64,000 bases of DNA from Streptococcus cristatus (GCF_003943515.1 NZ_RJPT01000002.1:27733-91732); one strand, 5' to 3'. Shown: positions 7,574-17,568, numbered from the stretch's first letter. The notes: a model not told the origin generated them from the sequence alone. Numbers and translations: made by a program.

Positions 7574-9685
7574 TTATTCTGCTGATTTTTCACGGATCAC
7601 CAAGACACCATCTTCCATATCTGCAGTCAGGTGCTTAGCATCTAGATTATCCAAGTGGAAGTCGGTCACCTTGTCACGAATTTGCTGCTCGATGACACGG
7701 CGGAGCGGACGAACGCCCATGACTTGGTCATAACCAGCATCACGTAGGAATTCCTTAGCTGCATCAGATACAGCCAGATCAATTTCCTTCTTGCTCAAAG
7801 TTTGATTTACTTCAACCAGCATGAGATTCACAATTTCCATCAGGTCTTCTTTCTTGAGATGAGAGAACTCAATAACCGCATTGAAACGATTGAGGAATTC
7901 TGGACGGAAATAAGCTTTGAGTCGATCCATCAGCTCAGGCTTTTCTGCATCCTCTTCCAGACCTGCTTCATAGCCAAAGCCTGCATTGGAAGTCGCAATA
8001 ATGACCGTGTTCTTGAAGTTGACTGTGTTTCCTTGTCCATCTGTCAAGCGACCATCATCCAGAACTTGAAGGAGAAGGGTAATCACTTGCGGATCCGCCT
8101 TTTCAATCTCATCCAAGAGAATGATAGAATAAGGATTGCGGCGCACGCGCTCGGTCAGAGTGTTGTTGTTGTCATCATAGCCGACATAACCAGCAGTCGT
8201 ACCAATCAGCTTGGAAACCGCAGTCCGGTCGGAGTATTCTGACATATCCAGACGGATAATCGCTTCCTTGGTACCGAACATATCCAGAGCCAGTTGCTTA
8301 GCCAGCTCAGTCTTACCAACACCTGTAGGACCAACAAAGAGGAAACTACCAATTGGGCGATTACCTTCGTCAAAACCGGCACGGTTACGGCGGATAGCTC
8401 TAGCCACAGCTTCTACAGCCTTGTCTTGGCCAATGACCTTAGCTTTGAGACGGTCATTCATGCCTTTGAGGCGCTCAATGTCGCTGGTACCCATCTGAGA
8501 TACCGGCACTCCCGTCATCCGCTCAACAGACTCTGCTACATCGTTGACTGTCGCCGTTACCTTCATATCCTCGGTGTGGTTTTGAATTTTCTTTTCCAGC
8601 TCTTCGATGCGAGTCTTGGCATTCAGAGCTGCCTCATAATCTTCTTTCTCAACAGCCGCTTCCTGCTTGTCTTTTTGCTCAGCAATCTCATGCTCAACCG
8701 CATGGACATCCGTTACTGGATGTTGGGCCGCCAAGTGGGCAGCTGTCACGTCGACCAGGTCAATGGCCTTGTCTGGCAGGCTCCGTTGTGGGATATATTG
8801 AACAGAGTAGTCCACAGCCGCTTTCAGCACTTCATCCGGCAGGATGACATTGTGGTGCTTTTCATACAAGTCCCGAATACCCCGAAGGATCTGATAAGTA
8901 TCTTCGGCAGACGGTGCATTGACCTTGACTTCATTGAAACGGCGAGCCAAAGCTGCATTTTTGAGAATGGTATTGCGGTACTCATCCTGAGTAGTCGCCC
9001 CGATAACGGTCAATTCACCACGAGAAAGCGCTGGTTTGAGAATATCTGCCAAGCCCTTAGACCCGCTGTCTCCGCCAGTAGAACCTGCTCCTAGGATTTG
9101 ATGGATTTCATCAAAGAAGAGGATAACATTGCCGGCTTCCTTGACTTCATTGACTAAGTTTTGGATATTTTCTTCAAAGCTACCACGATACTGGGTACCA
9201 GCTTCTAAGCCAGAAATATCAACAGAAATAATTTCCTTGTTCTTGATGGCCGCTGGCACATCACCATTGACGATAGCCTGAGCCAATCCTTCTACGACAG
9301 CCGTCTTACCAACTCCGGCATCTCCAACCAATACAGGATTATTCTTGGTCCGGCGGGAAAGGATTTCAGCAGTTTCTTGGATTTCCTTATTGCGCCCAAT
9401 GACTGGATCCAATTTACCATCACGAGCTTCCTGGGTCAGATTGCGACCTAGCTTAGCCAAAATGCCATCTTGCTTAGGCCCATGCGCTCCAGCTTGCAAA
9501 TCCTGTTCGCTAGTCATTTGACCAGGAAGCTTTCCAGTAGCCCGATACTGAGCAAACTCTTCCGGTGTGACCTCTCTACCATTGATCAAGTAGCGACGGT
9601 GTTCGCTGTTGTAGCCACCCATGCGCCCCATGAGTTGGTTGAAAAGGTCGTCCATATTGTTAAAATTGTTGTAGTTGTTATTCAT
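7574..9685 (-). CDS. clpL: ClpL, HSP100 chaperone ATPase
   Basis: 703 residues. The Asn-rich N-terminus [13 protein letters not shown] and the absence of a Clp N-domain separate it from ClpC and ClpE. AAA+ domain 1 has GDAGVGKT at 121-128; a short coiled-coil middle region holds a UVR-like motif ([17 protein letters not shown]); AAA+ domain 2 has GPTGVGKTE. In streptococci ClpL is an abundant heat-shock chaperone linked to thermotolerance and penicillin tolerance, and it lacks the ClpP-binding loop. GAGG precedes the ATG. Its promoter lies about 300 bp upstream (see 9993-10021), leaving an unusually long leader. Confidence 0.95.
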   Translation of the reverse strand: MNNNYNNFNNMDDLFNQLMGRMGGYNSEHRRYLINGREVTPEEFAQYRATGKLPGQMTSEQDLQAGAHGPKQDGILAKLGRNLTQEARDGKLDPVIGRNKEIQETAEILSRRTKNNPVLVGDAGVGKTAVVEGLAQAIVNGDVPAAIKNKEIISVDISGLEAGTQYRGSFEENIQNLVNEVKEAGNVILFFDEIHQILGAGSTGGDSGSKGLADILKPALSRGELTVIGATTQDEYRNTILKNAALARRFNEVKVNAPSAEDTYQILRGIRDLYEKHHNVILPDEVLKAAVDYSVQYIPQRSLPDKAIDLVDVTAAHLAAQHPVTDVHAVEHEIAEQKDKQEAAVEKEDYEAALNAKTRIEELEKKIQNHTEDMKVTATVNDVAESVERMTGVPVSQMGTSDIERLKGMNDRLKAKVIGQDKAVEAVARAIRRNRAGFDEGNRPIGSFLFVGPTGVGKTELAKQLALDMFGTKEAIIRLDMSEYSDRTAVSKLIGTTAGYVGYDDNNNTLTERVRRNPYSIILLDEIEKADPQVITLLLQVLDDGRLTDGQGNTVNFKNTVIIATSNAGFGYEAGLEEDAEKPELMDRLKAYFRPEFLNRFNAVIEFSHLKKEDLMEIVNLMLVEVNQTLSKKEIDLAVSDAAKEFLRDAGYDQVMGVRPLRRVIEQQIRDKVTDFHLDNLDAKHLTADMEDGVLVIREKSAE

Positions 9686-9992
9686 AGCATTGCCTCACTT
9701 TTTATATTTTTCTTTACATAATTTTTATTTTACTGAAATTTTAGATAAGAAATCTTTTCCTTATCTACTATAAATATTCATTTGGGAGAACTTCTCCAAT
9801 CTATTATATTACATAACTTATTCGATTTCCAAAAATCAAGACTAATTTAGTCTTTGTTTCTATGAGTGAATTAGATTTCTTTCAGAAGAAGATGATTTTA
9901 CATAACTTTTAATCCTCCCAAAAATAATTGCCTTCCGGCTGTATTCATATCTTCTGATTAAATTTACGTAAACTTTTTCGTTTACAGTTGTA
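9686..9992 (-). promoter_or_regulatory. Long structured 5' leader of clpL
   Basis: About 300 bp without a convincing gene lie between the predicted start of transcription and clpL. The stretch holds several inverted repeats: AGATAAGAAA..TTCCTTATCT (9743-9766), TTGGGAGAA..TTCTCCAA (9782-9799) and the perfect AAGACTAA-T-TTAGTCTT (9838-9854). GTAAAC-N6-GTTTAC (9968-9985) and TACAGTTGTA (9983-9992) sit at the promoter. TTACATAA occurs at 9714, 9809 and 9898, and again at 10040. On the minus strand GGGAGG followed by ATGTAA looks like a start-stop mini-ORF near 9900. Confidence 0.5.
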
Positions 9993-10021
9993 ATTATACA
10001 TCCTTTTTTACCTCTTGTCAA
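9993..10021 (-). promoter_or_regulatory. clpL promoter
   Basis: On the minus strand TTGACA (10016-10021) and TATAAT (9993-9998) are exactly 17 bp apart, a consensus sigma-A promoter. The palindrome TACAACTGTA directly follows the -10 box and resembles the TACANNTGTA operator of CopY/BlaI-type repressors. No clear CtsR heptad pair is seen. Confidence 0.75.
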
Positions 10022-10059
10022 TAGGTTTGAGCAAAAAAATTACATAATTTTTTAAAATC

Positions 10060-10093
10060 AAAAAACTTCCTCCACATAAAAACATGAAGAAAG
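10060..10093 (-). terminator. Terminator of the amino-acid ABC operon
   Basis: As RNA on the minus strand, CUUUCUUCAU pairs with GUGGAGGAAG through some G-U pairs (10066-10093), and six U follow. Confidence 0.6.
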
Positions 10094-10113
10094 CTTCTCT
10101 ATTTTGATACAAG

Positions 10114-10878
10114 TTAAATCATATATTCTACACTATAGCTGGCATCCGACAAAATGCGGGATAGAAACTGCTTGGTCCGCTCTTCCTTGGGACTGGTGAA
10201 GAATTCCTGTGGAGGATTTTCTTCTATTATATGACCACCATCCATAAAGATGACATGGTTGGCCACATCACGGGCAAAGCTCATCTCGTGGGTCACAACG
10301 ACCATGGTCACTCCCTCCTGAGCCAACTGTTTCATGACACTGAGAACTTCACCGACCAGTTCCGGATCTAGAGCCGAAGTTGGCTCATCCAGCAGGATGA
10401 CATCTGGCTTGACGGCAATGGCACGGGCAATCCCAATCCGCTGCTGCTGGCCGCCTGATAGCTGAGAAGGATAATAGTCCTTGTAGGCCAAGAGTCCCAC
10501 GCGCTTCAAGGACTCTTCTGCAATCTCAAGCGCTTCTTCCCTCGGTATCCTACGAGCTATCACTAAGCCCTCTAAGATATTTTCGAGGGCAGTTTTATTA
10601 GCAAAGAGGTTATAATGCTGGAAGACAAAGGCCGTCTTTCTGCGTATTTCCAAAATTTCCTTTTTGCTAAGTTTAGCCAAATCATAGTCCTTACCAGCCA
10701 AAGTCAGCTGGCCGCCATCCGCTTTTTCTAAATGATTCAGACATCGCAGAAATGTTGTTTTCCCAGAGCCTGAGGGTCCCAAAATAACCACAACGTCACC
10801 TTGATTGACTTTGAGACTGACATCTGCCAGCACCTGGTGCTCTCCAAATCGTTTGGAGATATGTTTTACTTCTAACAT
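10114..10878 (-). CDS. Polar amino-acid ABC transporter, ATP-binding subunit
   Basis: 254 residues with Walker [10 protein letters not shown] (34-42), Q-loop FVFQHYNLF, signature LSGGQQQR, Walker [14 protein letters not shown] and H-loop VVTHE. This is the GlnQ/ArtP/TcyN class. It is the last gene of an operon with two permeases, a binding protein and a URO-D-family protein. Glutamine- or cystine-type uptake is the usual role; the URO-D neighbour points to a sulfur or methylated amino acid, but that is inference. Confidence 0.9.
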   Translation of the reverse strand: MLEVKHISKRFGEHQVLADVSLKVNQGDVVVILGPSGSGKTTFLRCLNHLEKADGGQLTLAGKDYDLAKLSKKEILEIRRKTAFVFQHYNLFANKTALENILEGLVIARRIPREEALEIAEESLKRVGLLAYKDYYPSQLSGGQQQRIGIARAIAVKPDVILLDEPTSALDPELVGEVLSVMKQLAQEGVTMVVVTHEMSFARDVANHVIFMDGGHIIEENPPQEFFTSPKEERTKQFLSRILSDASYSVEYMI

Positions 10879-10890
10879 AATCTTTCCTTC

Positions 10891-11577
10891 CTAAGCAAGA
10901 GCGTAGCGCTTTTCCAAGCCCCTAAAAATCCACTGAATCAAGCCACAAATAATGAGATAAATAACAAAAATCACCAGGTAAGACTCTGAATACTGATATG
11001 AATGAGAGGCTTCAACCTTAGCCAAAGCTGTGATATCTTTCACCGTCATAACAAATACCAGCGAAGTTCCCTTGACTAGATTGATAACCAGATTGGCCAG
11101 ATTGGGCAGGGCAGAACGCAGAGCCTGGGGAAAAACAATCCTCCTATAAGCTTGAAAATTGGTTAACCCAATCGCTTGAGCCGCCTCCAACTGTCCTTTA
11201 TCCACCGTCAAAATGGCAGAGCGCAGGATTTCCGATAAACTCCCTGTTGTCATTAAGCTATAGATGATGAAAGCATAGTAAAGCGGATTAAACTTAAAGA
11301 CATCTACCTGACTGCCCAGACTTTTGAAAAATTGATTCAGTAAACTAGGAAAAAGACTGTAGAAAAAGAGAATGAGCAAAATAGGAGGCGTCGCCCGAAT
11401 AAAGGCCAGATAAACCACCGAAAAGGTCCGCACACCTCGAATTTTATAAATCTGCCCCAGAGCTAGAAGCAGAGCTGGAATAAAGCTGAGCAGAATAGCC
11501 ACTACCATAATGATCAGGGTTACCGGTATGCCTTTCAAAGTAACCAGAAAGGTATTTACAATATAATTCAAATCCAT
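10891..11577 (-). CDS. Polar amino-acid ABC transporter permease
   Basis: 228 residues of the HisM/GlnP type, with about five membrane helices and the EAA loop LEAAQAIGLTNFQAYRRIVFPQ (residues about 131-152), which contacts the ATPase. It is paired with the second permease, whose stop lies 3 bp upstream, suggesting a heterodimer. No lipoprotein or binding domain is fused to it. Confidence 0.9.
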   Translation of the reverse strand: MDLNYIVNTFLVTLKGIPVTLIIMVVAILLSFIPALLLALGQIYKIRGVRTFSVVYLAFIRATPPILLILFFYSLFPSLLNQFFKSLGSQVDVFKFNPLYYAFIIYSLMTTGSLSEILRSAILTVDKGQLEAAQAIGLTNFQAYRRIVFPQALRSALPNLANLVINLVKGTSLVFVMTVKDITALAKVEASHSYQYSESYLVIFVIYLIICGLIQWIFRGLEKRYALA

Positions 11578-11580
11578 GCT

Positions 11581-12273
11581 CTACCTCTCCTTGACTGTCA
11601 GACTTTTTTCCAGAAACTGGGAAGCCAGCGAAACCACTAGAGCAATCCCCCAGTAAATCAAGGCCACCGCTGTATAGGTTTCAAGGGAATAATTTCCCAG
11701 ATTCCGGCTGATGAGATTTTGCCCCGCTCCCATGACATCAACTGCTCCAATCGTATAGGCCAGCGCAGCATCCCGCATGAGATTAAGAAAGGCGGTAGTC
11801 AAATTGGGCAGGGCGATGCGAAAAGCCTGTGGCAGAATAATCCGAAGAAAAGTCTGCACTGGTGTCAAGCCAATACTGAGTCCTGCCTCGGTCTGTCCCT
11901 TGGGAACAGCAAGATAGGCTGCCTTGAAGACTTCTGCAATCATGGCCGCAAAGAGCAAAATCATGGTGATGATGACAAACACAGTCCGCGACCAATTATT
12001 GATATCCAGCCCCAGCCACCACTTTAAAAACTCTGGAATGCCATAGAAGACCAAGAAGAGCAAGACAATAGGCGGTGTACACCTAAGGATAAATATATAC
12101 CCTCTAGCCAGACCAGCAAAAGTCGGCTCCTCCGCAACTTGAGCCCAGGCCAACAGGCCGCCTAGCAAGGAGCCAATTAAAACCGTCACGAACATAATCC
12201 ATAAAGTAGTCGGCAAGGCCTGTAACAAACCAGGCAACAGGCCAAAAACACGGGACAAATCATAAGCGACCAT
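11581..12273 (-). CDS. Polar amino-acid ABC transporter permease
   Basis: 230 residues, HisQ/M-type fold with the EAA loop QTEAGLSIGLTPVQTFLRII around residues 132-151. It starts 21 bp behind the binding-protein gene and ends 3 bp before the second permease, consistent with a single transcript and a heterodimeric channel. Confidence 0.9.
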   Translation of the reverse strand: MVAYDLSRVFGLLPGLLQALPTTLWIMFVTVLIGSLLGGLLAWAQVAEEPTFAGLARGYIFILRCTPPIVLLFLVFYGIPEFLKWWLGLDINNWSRTVFVIITMILLFAAMIAEVFKAAYLAVPKGQTEAGLSIGLTPVQTFLRIILPQAFRIALPNLTTAFLNLMRDAALAYTIGAVDVMGAGQNLISRNLGNYSLETYTAVALIYWGIALVVSLASQFLEKSLTVKER

Positions 12274-12294
12274 ACGGTCTCCTTTCTCCAGCTT

Positions 12295-13179
12295 TTAGTC
12301 TTTATCTACATAAGAAAAGACATCTTCACCAAAGTATTTTTCCGATAATTTAGAGAGTGTCCCATCTTTCTCCAGCTCTTTAATAGCCTTTTCATAGGCT
12401 TTGGCAAACTCTTCATTCTTTTTATCTTTATGAATGAGTGGATAAGTAGGGATACCCTTATAAGGGAACCAGCTCAACTGGTCCGCATACTGATGGTAGG
12501 AACCTGCCTTGTCTGTGACAGCTTTTTCAAAGGACAATTTGATATCAAAGAAGGCATCATAGCGACCTTCCAAGACCCAAGCATAGGCATCCGCTATCTG
12601 AAAAGACTCTGCTGCGGTCAACTCAATTGGGCTAGCGCTGTGCTTTTTGTTGTACTCTTCAATCACTGTCCATTGAGCATTCTGTGGCGAAATCGGCACC
12701 AATTTTCCTTTTTCTTTGGCAAAATCATCAATATTTTTAAATTTATTTGCGTCTGCTTTTCGAATGGTGAAGCCGATGATACTAGCTCCGATAGGACTTT
12801 CTGGAATGATAAACTTCTTCGCCCGCTCTTCAGTGTACCAAGCTCCCTTGGTTCCGATATCATACTTCCCAGATTCCAAACCAATCAAAAGATCTTCGTC
12901 ACTGGTGCCAGTATATTCGAACTGATAATCTGGCAATTTTTCATCAATGGCCTTGAGTACCGCTACTTCATACCCATCTGACTGGCCTTTTTCGTCCAAA
13001 AAGTCGTAAGGAACGTAGTTTTGCGTATGAGCTACTTTTAAAGTCGTGACCTTGTCACTGCCTGATGTCGCACTACTCGCCTTGCTGGATGAAGCCCCCG
13101 TCAAGGTCCGTCCCAAATAAGTCGCAGCGACAATAGCAATCACAGCTACTCCACCGATAATCCATTTTTTCTTACTCAT
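12295..13179 (-). CDS. Amino-acid ABC transporter substrate-binding protein (family 3)
   Basis: 294 residues. A Lys-rich start and one hydrophobic helix (residues 6-24) lack a lipobox Cys, so it is an uncleaved membrane anchor or a secreted form, unlike the lipoproteins usual in Gram-positives. The mature SBP_bac_3 domain follows: VPYDFLDEKGQSDGYEVAVLK, and TEERAKKFIIPE, with the usual Arg-containing segment replaced by GFTIRKAD. AAGGAGA precedes the ATG, 15 bp after the URO-D stop. Ligand unknown; cystine, glutamine and similar polar amino acids are candidates. Confidence 0.85.
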   Translation of the reverse strand: MSKKKWIIGGVAVIAIVAATYLGRTLTGASSSKASSATSGSDKVTTLKVAHTQNYVPYDFLDEKGQSDGYEVAVLKAIDEKLPDYQFEYTGTSDEDLLIGLESGKYDIGTKGAWYTEERAKKFIIPESPIGASIIGFTIRKADANKFKNIDDFAKEKGKLVPISPQNAQWTVIEEYNKKHSASPIELTAAESFQIADAYAWVLEGRYDAFFDIKLSFEKAVTDKAGSYHQYADQLSWFPYKGIPTYPLIHKDKKNEEFAKAYEKAIKELEKDGTLSKLSEKYFGEDVFSYVDKD

Positions 13180-13194
13180 TCTTTCGTCTCCTTC

Positions 13195-14193
13195 TTATGC
13201 TAAACTTGCTGCTTGGCGAACCCACTCAATCCGCTCTGGATCAATATCGCTTGGGATAGTGCAGTCAGCCCCGATAATCAAAGCATCCTTACCAGCCTCT
13301 GCTATCAAGCGCTTGGTTTCATTTTGAATAGCTTCTTGGCTACCTGTGTAGAGGAGACCAGTTTTGCCATTTTCAAAGCCACCTAGAACAGTCCGACCGC
13401 CAAATAATTTTCGACCTTTTGCCAAGCTGATGCCTTCCGGCCCCACTGCCCAGTTAATAACCTGAGCCGGATAATCTGTGAAAAGATGAACATCGTTTCG
13501 CGCGCCTTCGTAGCCACAAATATGCAGAATATTCACTCCGCCAGCCGCATTGGCTGCTTCCAGCACTGCCAATTCACTAGGAGCGATGAAAGCCTTATAG
13601 TCTTCAGCCGACACCCGCGCATCCTGAATGCTCTGAACGCTGAGGTAAATTCCATCCGCACCAGCTTCCTTGATAATGCGCTCTGTCAGAGCCGCAATAT
13701 CTTGAGCAATCACATCCAGCACCCGCTTTGTCACTTCCGCATCCTCTGCTAGAAAATCTGCAATGATGTCATCTCCTCCAGCAACCTTGCCAACCAGCCA
13801 TTTGAAGTAGGTCACCGGCGCAAAAATATTGTAAATAGCAACCAAATCCTCTGTGAAGCCAGCCCTAATCTTTTGAACCAGCTCCACCTGCTCACTGATC
13901 CAAGGATGGTCAGCGCCTAGCGGCTCGATATCTGCCAAGTCCTTGATAGATTGAACTTTTTTCAAGCGCTCATTCGGATAGGCAAAATAACCATCGCTCA
14001 TCAGTTTGACAAAGTCTGGCTTGACTTCTGTTAGAAATGTTTCATGGCCTGCCAGATTTTTCTCAATAATAGTCTGATTGCCAAAACCAGCCAGCCACTC
14101 ATCCTCGCTGGTAAAATGATGCCAGAAACCAACTGGCACTCGATCAACTTTTTCCCCCTTAAAGGCTTTTAAAACCAACTCTCTTTTAGACAT
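13195..14193 (-). CDS. Uroporphyrinogen decarboxylase-family protein, MtaA/CmuA-like
   Basis: 332 residues with a URO-D TIM-barrel fold. His224-x-Cys226 (LHICGYEG) and Cys311 (GADCTIPSDIDPE) form the H-x-C...C zinc site of methylcobamide:coenzyme M methyltransferases, which heme-pathway HemE lacks. I therefore infer a zinc methyltransferase that moves a methyl group to or from a thiol or corrinoid. It is the first gene of the operon with the amino-acid importer, so its substrate may be what that importer brings in. GGAG precedes the ATG. No corrinoid protein gene is adjacent. Confidence 0.75.
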   Translation of the reverse strand: MSKRELVLKAFKGEKVDRVPVGFWHHFTSEDEWLAGFGNQTIIEKNLAGHETFLTEVKPDFVKLMSDGYFAYPNERLKKVQSIKDLADIEPLGADHPWISEQVELVQKIRAGFTEDLVAIYNIFAPVTYFKWLVGKVAGGDDIIADFLAEDAEVTKRVLDVIAQDIAALTERIIKEAGADGIYLSVQSIQDARVSAEDYKAFIAPSELAVLEAANAAGGVNILHICGYEGARNDVHLFTDYPAQVINWAVGPEGISLAKGRKLFGGRTVLGGFENGKTGLLYTGSQEAIQNETKRLIAEAGKDALIIGADCTIPSDIDPERIEWVRQAASLA

Positions 14194-14303
14194 ATCTTGC
14201 TCCTTTTCAATTTGATTGCTATTATCATATCACTGAAAAGTAAGCTTTCCAAATATATATTTCCTATCAGCCCGATTAAAAATATTTATAAGAGTAAATT
14301 AAA

Positions 14304-14325
14304 AAAGCTAGCTCGAACTAGCCTT
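14304..14325 (-). terminator. Terminator downstream of the LLM oxidoreductase
   Basis: On the minus strand AAGGCTAG-TTCGAG-CTAGCTTT forms an 8-bp stem followed by TTTTTT. It lies about 120 bp past the LLM stop, so that gene is transcribed apart from the transporter operon. Confidence 0.7.
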
Positions 14326-14443
14326 ACCAAGGTTTTTCAGCTTTCGATGAAAAAACTGTTTCCTCACCATTTTTAGAAAGTCAAGATATATATTTTCTAT
14401 GGGATAGATAAACAATCTTTATCAAAAGACCTCTACTTCGATC

Positions 14444-15493
14444 TTACTTACCCTTAGCCGCAAAATACTCCCGCACAAGCGGTGCAACCTTGGTGCCAAA
14501 GAGTTCGATAGACTGGAGAACCTGCTCATGCGGAAGCGATCCCAACGGCAGATGCAGCATGAAGCGGTCCAATCCCAGCTCCTCTATCATCTTGATCAAT
14601 TTCTGAGCGACCTTTTCAGGGCTACCGACAAACATGGCCCCCTCTGGCCCTACCTGATCTAGATATTGCTCATAGGTCATCTCCCGCCAGTGAGGGCGGT
14701 CTTTAGAGATAGCGTCCACTACCTGCTTGGTCGGATGAAAGTAAGTCCGGATCGCCTCCTCATTGTCCTCCATGACCCAGCCCCAAGAGTGAGCAGCAAT
14801 TTTCAGCTTTTCATCTGAATGGCCACTTTCCCGTCCAATCCGGCGATACGCATCCAGCAAGGGTTTGAAGCGCTTAGGCTGTCCACCGATAATAGCATAC
14901 GCAATCGGTAGACCCTTCTGGGCGACCTTAATGGTGGACTCAACATTGCCCCCCGTCGCTACCCAAACCGGCAGTGTTTCTTGCACAGCCCGTGGGTAGA
15001 CTTCCCGATTGTCAATAGTCTGCGTCAGCTTGCCCTTCCAATTTAGCCGAGTCTCAGCACTGGCATAGAGGAGCAGGTCCAGCTTTTCATCAAAAAGCTC
15101 TTCATAATCCTTCAAGTTATAGCCAAAAAGCGGAAAGGACTCGATAAAAGATCCACGGCCAGCCATGACCTCTGCTCTGCCATTTGACAAAGCATCAATC
15201 GTCGCATACTGCTGGTAGACTCGGATAGGATCCAAGCTCGACAAGACACTGACAGCACTAGTCAAGCGAATCTTCTCTATCTTGACCGCACCAGCCGCCA
15301 GCACAATCTCCGGTGCAGAGACGGAAAAATACTCTCGGTGATGCTCTCCGATACCATACACGTCCAGCCCCACCTTGTCTGCCAGCTCAATCTCTGCTAC
15401 CAGCTGCCGAATCCGTTCGTCATGAGTATAGATCTGCCCAGTCCCCTCTAGCAGCGTTGTCTCTCCAAAAGTAGAAATACCTAATTCCACCAT
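14444..15493 (-). CDS. LLM-class flavin-dependent oxidoreductase
   Basis: 349 residues of the luciferase-like TIM-barrel family (YtmO/YwcH type), with GIGEHHREYFSVSAPEIVLAAGA near residue 50, the FMN-binding AVMAGRGSF-like segment (AEVMAGRGSFIESFPLFGY) and a LPVWVATGG strand. Start 15493 is preferred to 15511 because AGGAGG stands 7 bp before it. In Bacillus such proteins neighbour sulfur amino-acid importers; here it sits beside one but has its own terminator and a palindrome near its promoter. Substrate unknown. Confidence 0.85.
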   Translation of the reverse strand: MVELGISTFGETTLLEGTGQIYTHDERIRQLVAEIELADKVGLDVYGIGEHHREYFSVSAPEIVLAAGAVKIEKIRLTSAVSVLSSLDPIRVYQQYATIDALSNGRAEVMAGRGSFIESFPLFGYNLKDYEELFDEKLDLLLYASAETRLNWKGKLTQTIDNREVYPRAVQETLPVWVATGGNVESTIKVAQKGLPIAYAIIGGQPKRFKPLLDAYRRIGRESGHSDEKLKIAAHSWGWVMEDNEEAIRTYFHPTKQVVDAISKDRPHWREMTYEQYLDQVGPEGAMFVGSPEKVAQKLIKMIEELGLDRFMLHLPLGSLPHEQVLQSIELFGTKVAPLVREYFAAKGK

Positions 15494-15529
15494 GTTTTGT
15501 CCTCCTGACATTTAAGATAAAAATATTTT

Positions 15530-15545
15530 ATCGCTAATTAGTGAT
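15530..15545 (-). promoter_or_regulatory. Palindrome upstream of the LLM gene (possible operator)
   Basis: ATCGCTAATTAGTGAT is a 16-bp near-perfect dyad about 40 bp upstream of the LLM start, in AT-rich promoter sequence. The regulator is not known. Confidence 0.4.
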
Positions 15546-15651
15546 ATATACAAAAATGATGCTCAACCTATTGTCCATCTGCATAGAATAACATGGTTTT
15601 ATCATGATAGAAAGAGACTTCCAAAGAGCACCATCACCAAAATACCACACC

Positions 15652-15675
15652 AAAAGCCCCAGAAAAATCTGAGGC
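15652..15675 (-). terminator. Terminator of glmS
   Basis: On the minus strand GCCTCAGA pairs with TCTGGGGC (one G-U), followed by a short TTTT. It lies 32 bp past the glmS stop. Confidence 0.65.
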
Positions 15676-15706
15676 CTGGTATTCTTATCGAGATTCATTA
15701 AGATGG

Positions 15707-17518
15707 TTATTCTACCGTTACAGATTTAGCGAGATTGCGCGGTTTATCCACATCCAATCCGCGGTGCAGAGTTGCAAAATATGCAATCAATTGAGTCGGT
15801 ACTACCATAGAGATTGGTGACAGGTAAGGGTGAACTTGGCTCAGGACAATATCGTCTCCATCCTTAGCCACATTTTCCTCCGCAATGGTCAACACCTTGG
15901 CTCCGCGCGCCACAACTTCAGAAACATTTCCGCGAGTATGGCTAGCCAAAACCTCGTCTGAAAGTAAAGCTAGAACAGGGGTTCCCTCTTCAATCAGAGA
16001 AATAGTACCATGCTTAAGCTCTCCTGCCGCAAAGCCTTCACACTGAATGTAGGAAATCTCCTTAAGCTTAAGGCTGGCTTCCATCGCCACATAATAATCC
16101 TGACCACGACCGATATAAAAGGCGCTGCGAGTTTCCGCCAACAAGTCACGAACCTTGCTTTCGATCAATTCTTTCTCAGAAAGGGTAGACTCGATAGACT
16201 GGGCTACAATAGACAGCTCATGAACCAAATCAAACTTCTTGGCTTTTTCGTTACCATTGGCATCACCGACCGCCTTGGCCAAGAAAGCTAGGGCAGCGAT
16301 TTGTGCAGTGTAGGCTTTGGTTGAAGCCACGGCAATTTCTGGTCCAGCATGGAGAAGCAGGGTATGCTTGGCTTCACGAGACAAGGTTGAGCCTGGCACA
16401 TTGGTCACTGTCAAGCTAGGAATGCCTAGTTCATTGGCCTTGACCAAGACCTGACGACTATCAGCTGTCTCACCAGATTGGCTGATAAAGATGAAAAGTG
16501 GCTTCTTGCTCAGAAGAGGCATAGCATAGCCCCATTCTGAAGAAATGCCCAGCTCAACTGGCGTATCCGTCAACTCTTCCAGCATTCGTTTAGAAGCGTA
16601 ACCAGCATGATAAGAAGTTCCAGCAGCAATGATATAAATGCGATCCGCTTCTTGGACTGTCTTGATGATGGCAGGATCAATCAGCATCTTATTATTTTCA
16701 TCCGCATAAGTGCTGATTAGCTTACGCATCACGGTCGGCTGCTCATCAATTTCCTTCAGCATGTAGTAAGGATAAGCACCTTTGCCGATATCGGATAAGT
16801 CCAACTCAGCTGTATAGCTACCACGTTCAAGAACATTGCCTTCATAGTCCTGCACTTCTACGCTATTAGCCGTCACGATAACCAGCTCTTTATCATGAAT
16901 TTCCATGTATTCGCTGGTCTCACGAATCATAGCCATGGCATCGGAGCAGACCATATTGTAGCCTTCGCCCAAGCCGATCAAAAGCGGAGATTTATTTTTG
17001 GCAACATAGATCGTAGAAGGATCTTGGGAATCTACCAAGGCAAAAGCGTAGGAACCTTCGATAATGTGAAGGGCCTTGCGGAAAGCATCAAGAACAGAGA
17101 GGCCGTCTTCTTCCGCGAATTTCCCAATCAAATGAACTGTAATTTCTGTATCTGTCTGGCCTTTAAAATCATGGCCAGCAAGATAGTTATTTTTGATATC
17201 TAGGTAATTTTCAATCACACCGTTGTGAACCAAAACAAAACGGCCTGTCTGAGAAGTGTGAGGATGGGCGTTATTCTCACTTGGTTTTCCGTGGGTTGCC
17301 CAGCGCGTATGACCAATACCTGTTGAACCCACTACATCCATGCCAATCTTAGCACGAAGATCTGCAATCCGACCTACAGACTTGACCAGGCTAGACTTTT
17401 CTCCTGTTGTCACAAAAATTCCAGCCGAATCATAGCCTCGGTATTCTAACTTTTCAAGTCCTTGCATCAAAATATCTGTTGCATTGCGGTTTCCCACAAC
17501 TCCGACGATTCCACACAT
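15707..17518 (-). CDS. glmS: Glutamine-fructose-6-phosphate aminotransferase (isomerizing)
   Basis: 603 residues. MCGIVGVVG fixes the start, since Cys2 is the glutaminase nucleophile after Met removal. Two SIS domains follow (SGETADSR around 345 and the C-terminal half), and the protein ends in LAKSVTVE as the family does. It makes glucosamine-6-phosphate, the entry to cell-wall precursors. There is no glmS ribozyme-like leader. Control appears to be transcriptional, through two NagR-type sites, plus an odd SD-hairpin-AUG layout (see 17529-17564). Confidence 0.95.
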   Translation of the reverse strand: MCGIVGVVGNRNATDILMQGLEKLEYRGYDSAGIFVTTGEKSSLVKSVGRIADLRAKIGMDVVGSTGIGHTRWATHGKPSENNAHPHTSQTGRFVLVHNGVIENYLDIKNNYLAGHDFKGQTDTEITVHLIGKFAEEDGLSVLDAFRKALHIIEGSYAFALVDSQDPSTIYVAKNKSPLLIGLGEGYNMVCSDAMAMIRETSEYMEIHDKELVIVTANSVEVQDYEGNVLERGSYTAELDLSDIGKGAYPYYMLKEIDEQPTVMRKLISTYADENNKMLIDPAIIKTVQEADRIYIIAAGTSYHAGYASKRMLEELTDTPVELGISSEWGYAMPLLSKKPLFIFISQSGETADSRQVLVKANELGIPSLTVTNVPGSTLSREAKHTLLLHAGPEIAVASTKAYTAQIAALAFLAKAVGDANGNEKAKKFDLVHELSIVAQSIESTLSEKELIESKVRDLLAETRSAFYIGRGQDYYVAMEASLKLKEISYIQCEGFAAGELKHGTISLIEEGTPVLALLSDEVLASHTRGNVSEVVARGAKVLTIAEENVAKDGDDIVLSQVHPYLSPISMVVPTQLIAYFATLHRGLDVDKPRNLAKSVTVE

Positions 17519-17528
17519 AGATTTATTT

Positions 17529-17564
17529 CTAGCCTTTTGCTGGCAAAAAGCTAGTTCCTCCTTT
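17529..17564 (-). promoter_or_regulatory. glmS ribosome site separated from AUG by a hairpin
   Basis: AAAGGAGG (17557-17564) is the only strong Shine-Dalgarno sequence but ends 38 nt before the fixed AUG. Between them lies a 26-nt hairpin with an 11-bp stem (17529-17554, CTAGCTTTTTG with its complement, one G-U pair). Folding it would reduce the effective spacing to about 12 nt, so initiation may depend on the hairpin. Confidence 0.6.
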
Positions 17565-17568
17565 ATTC

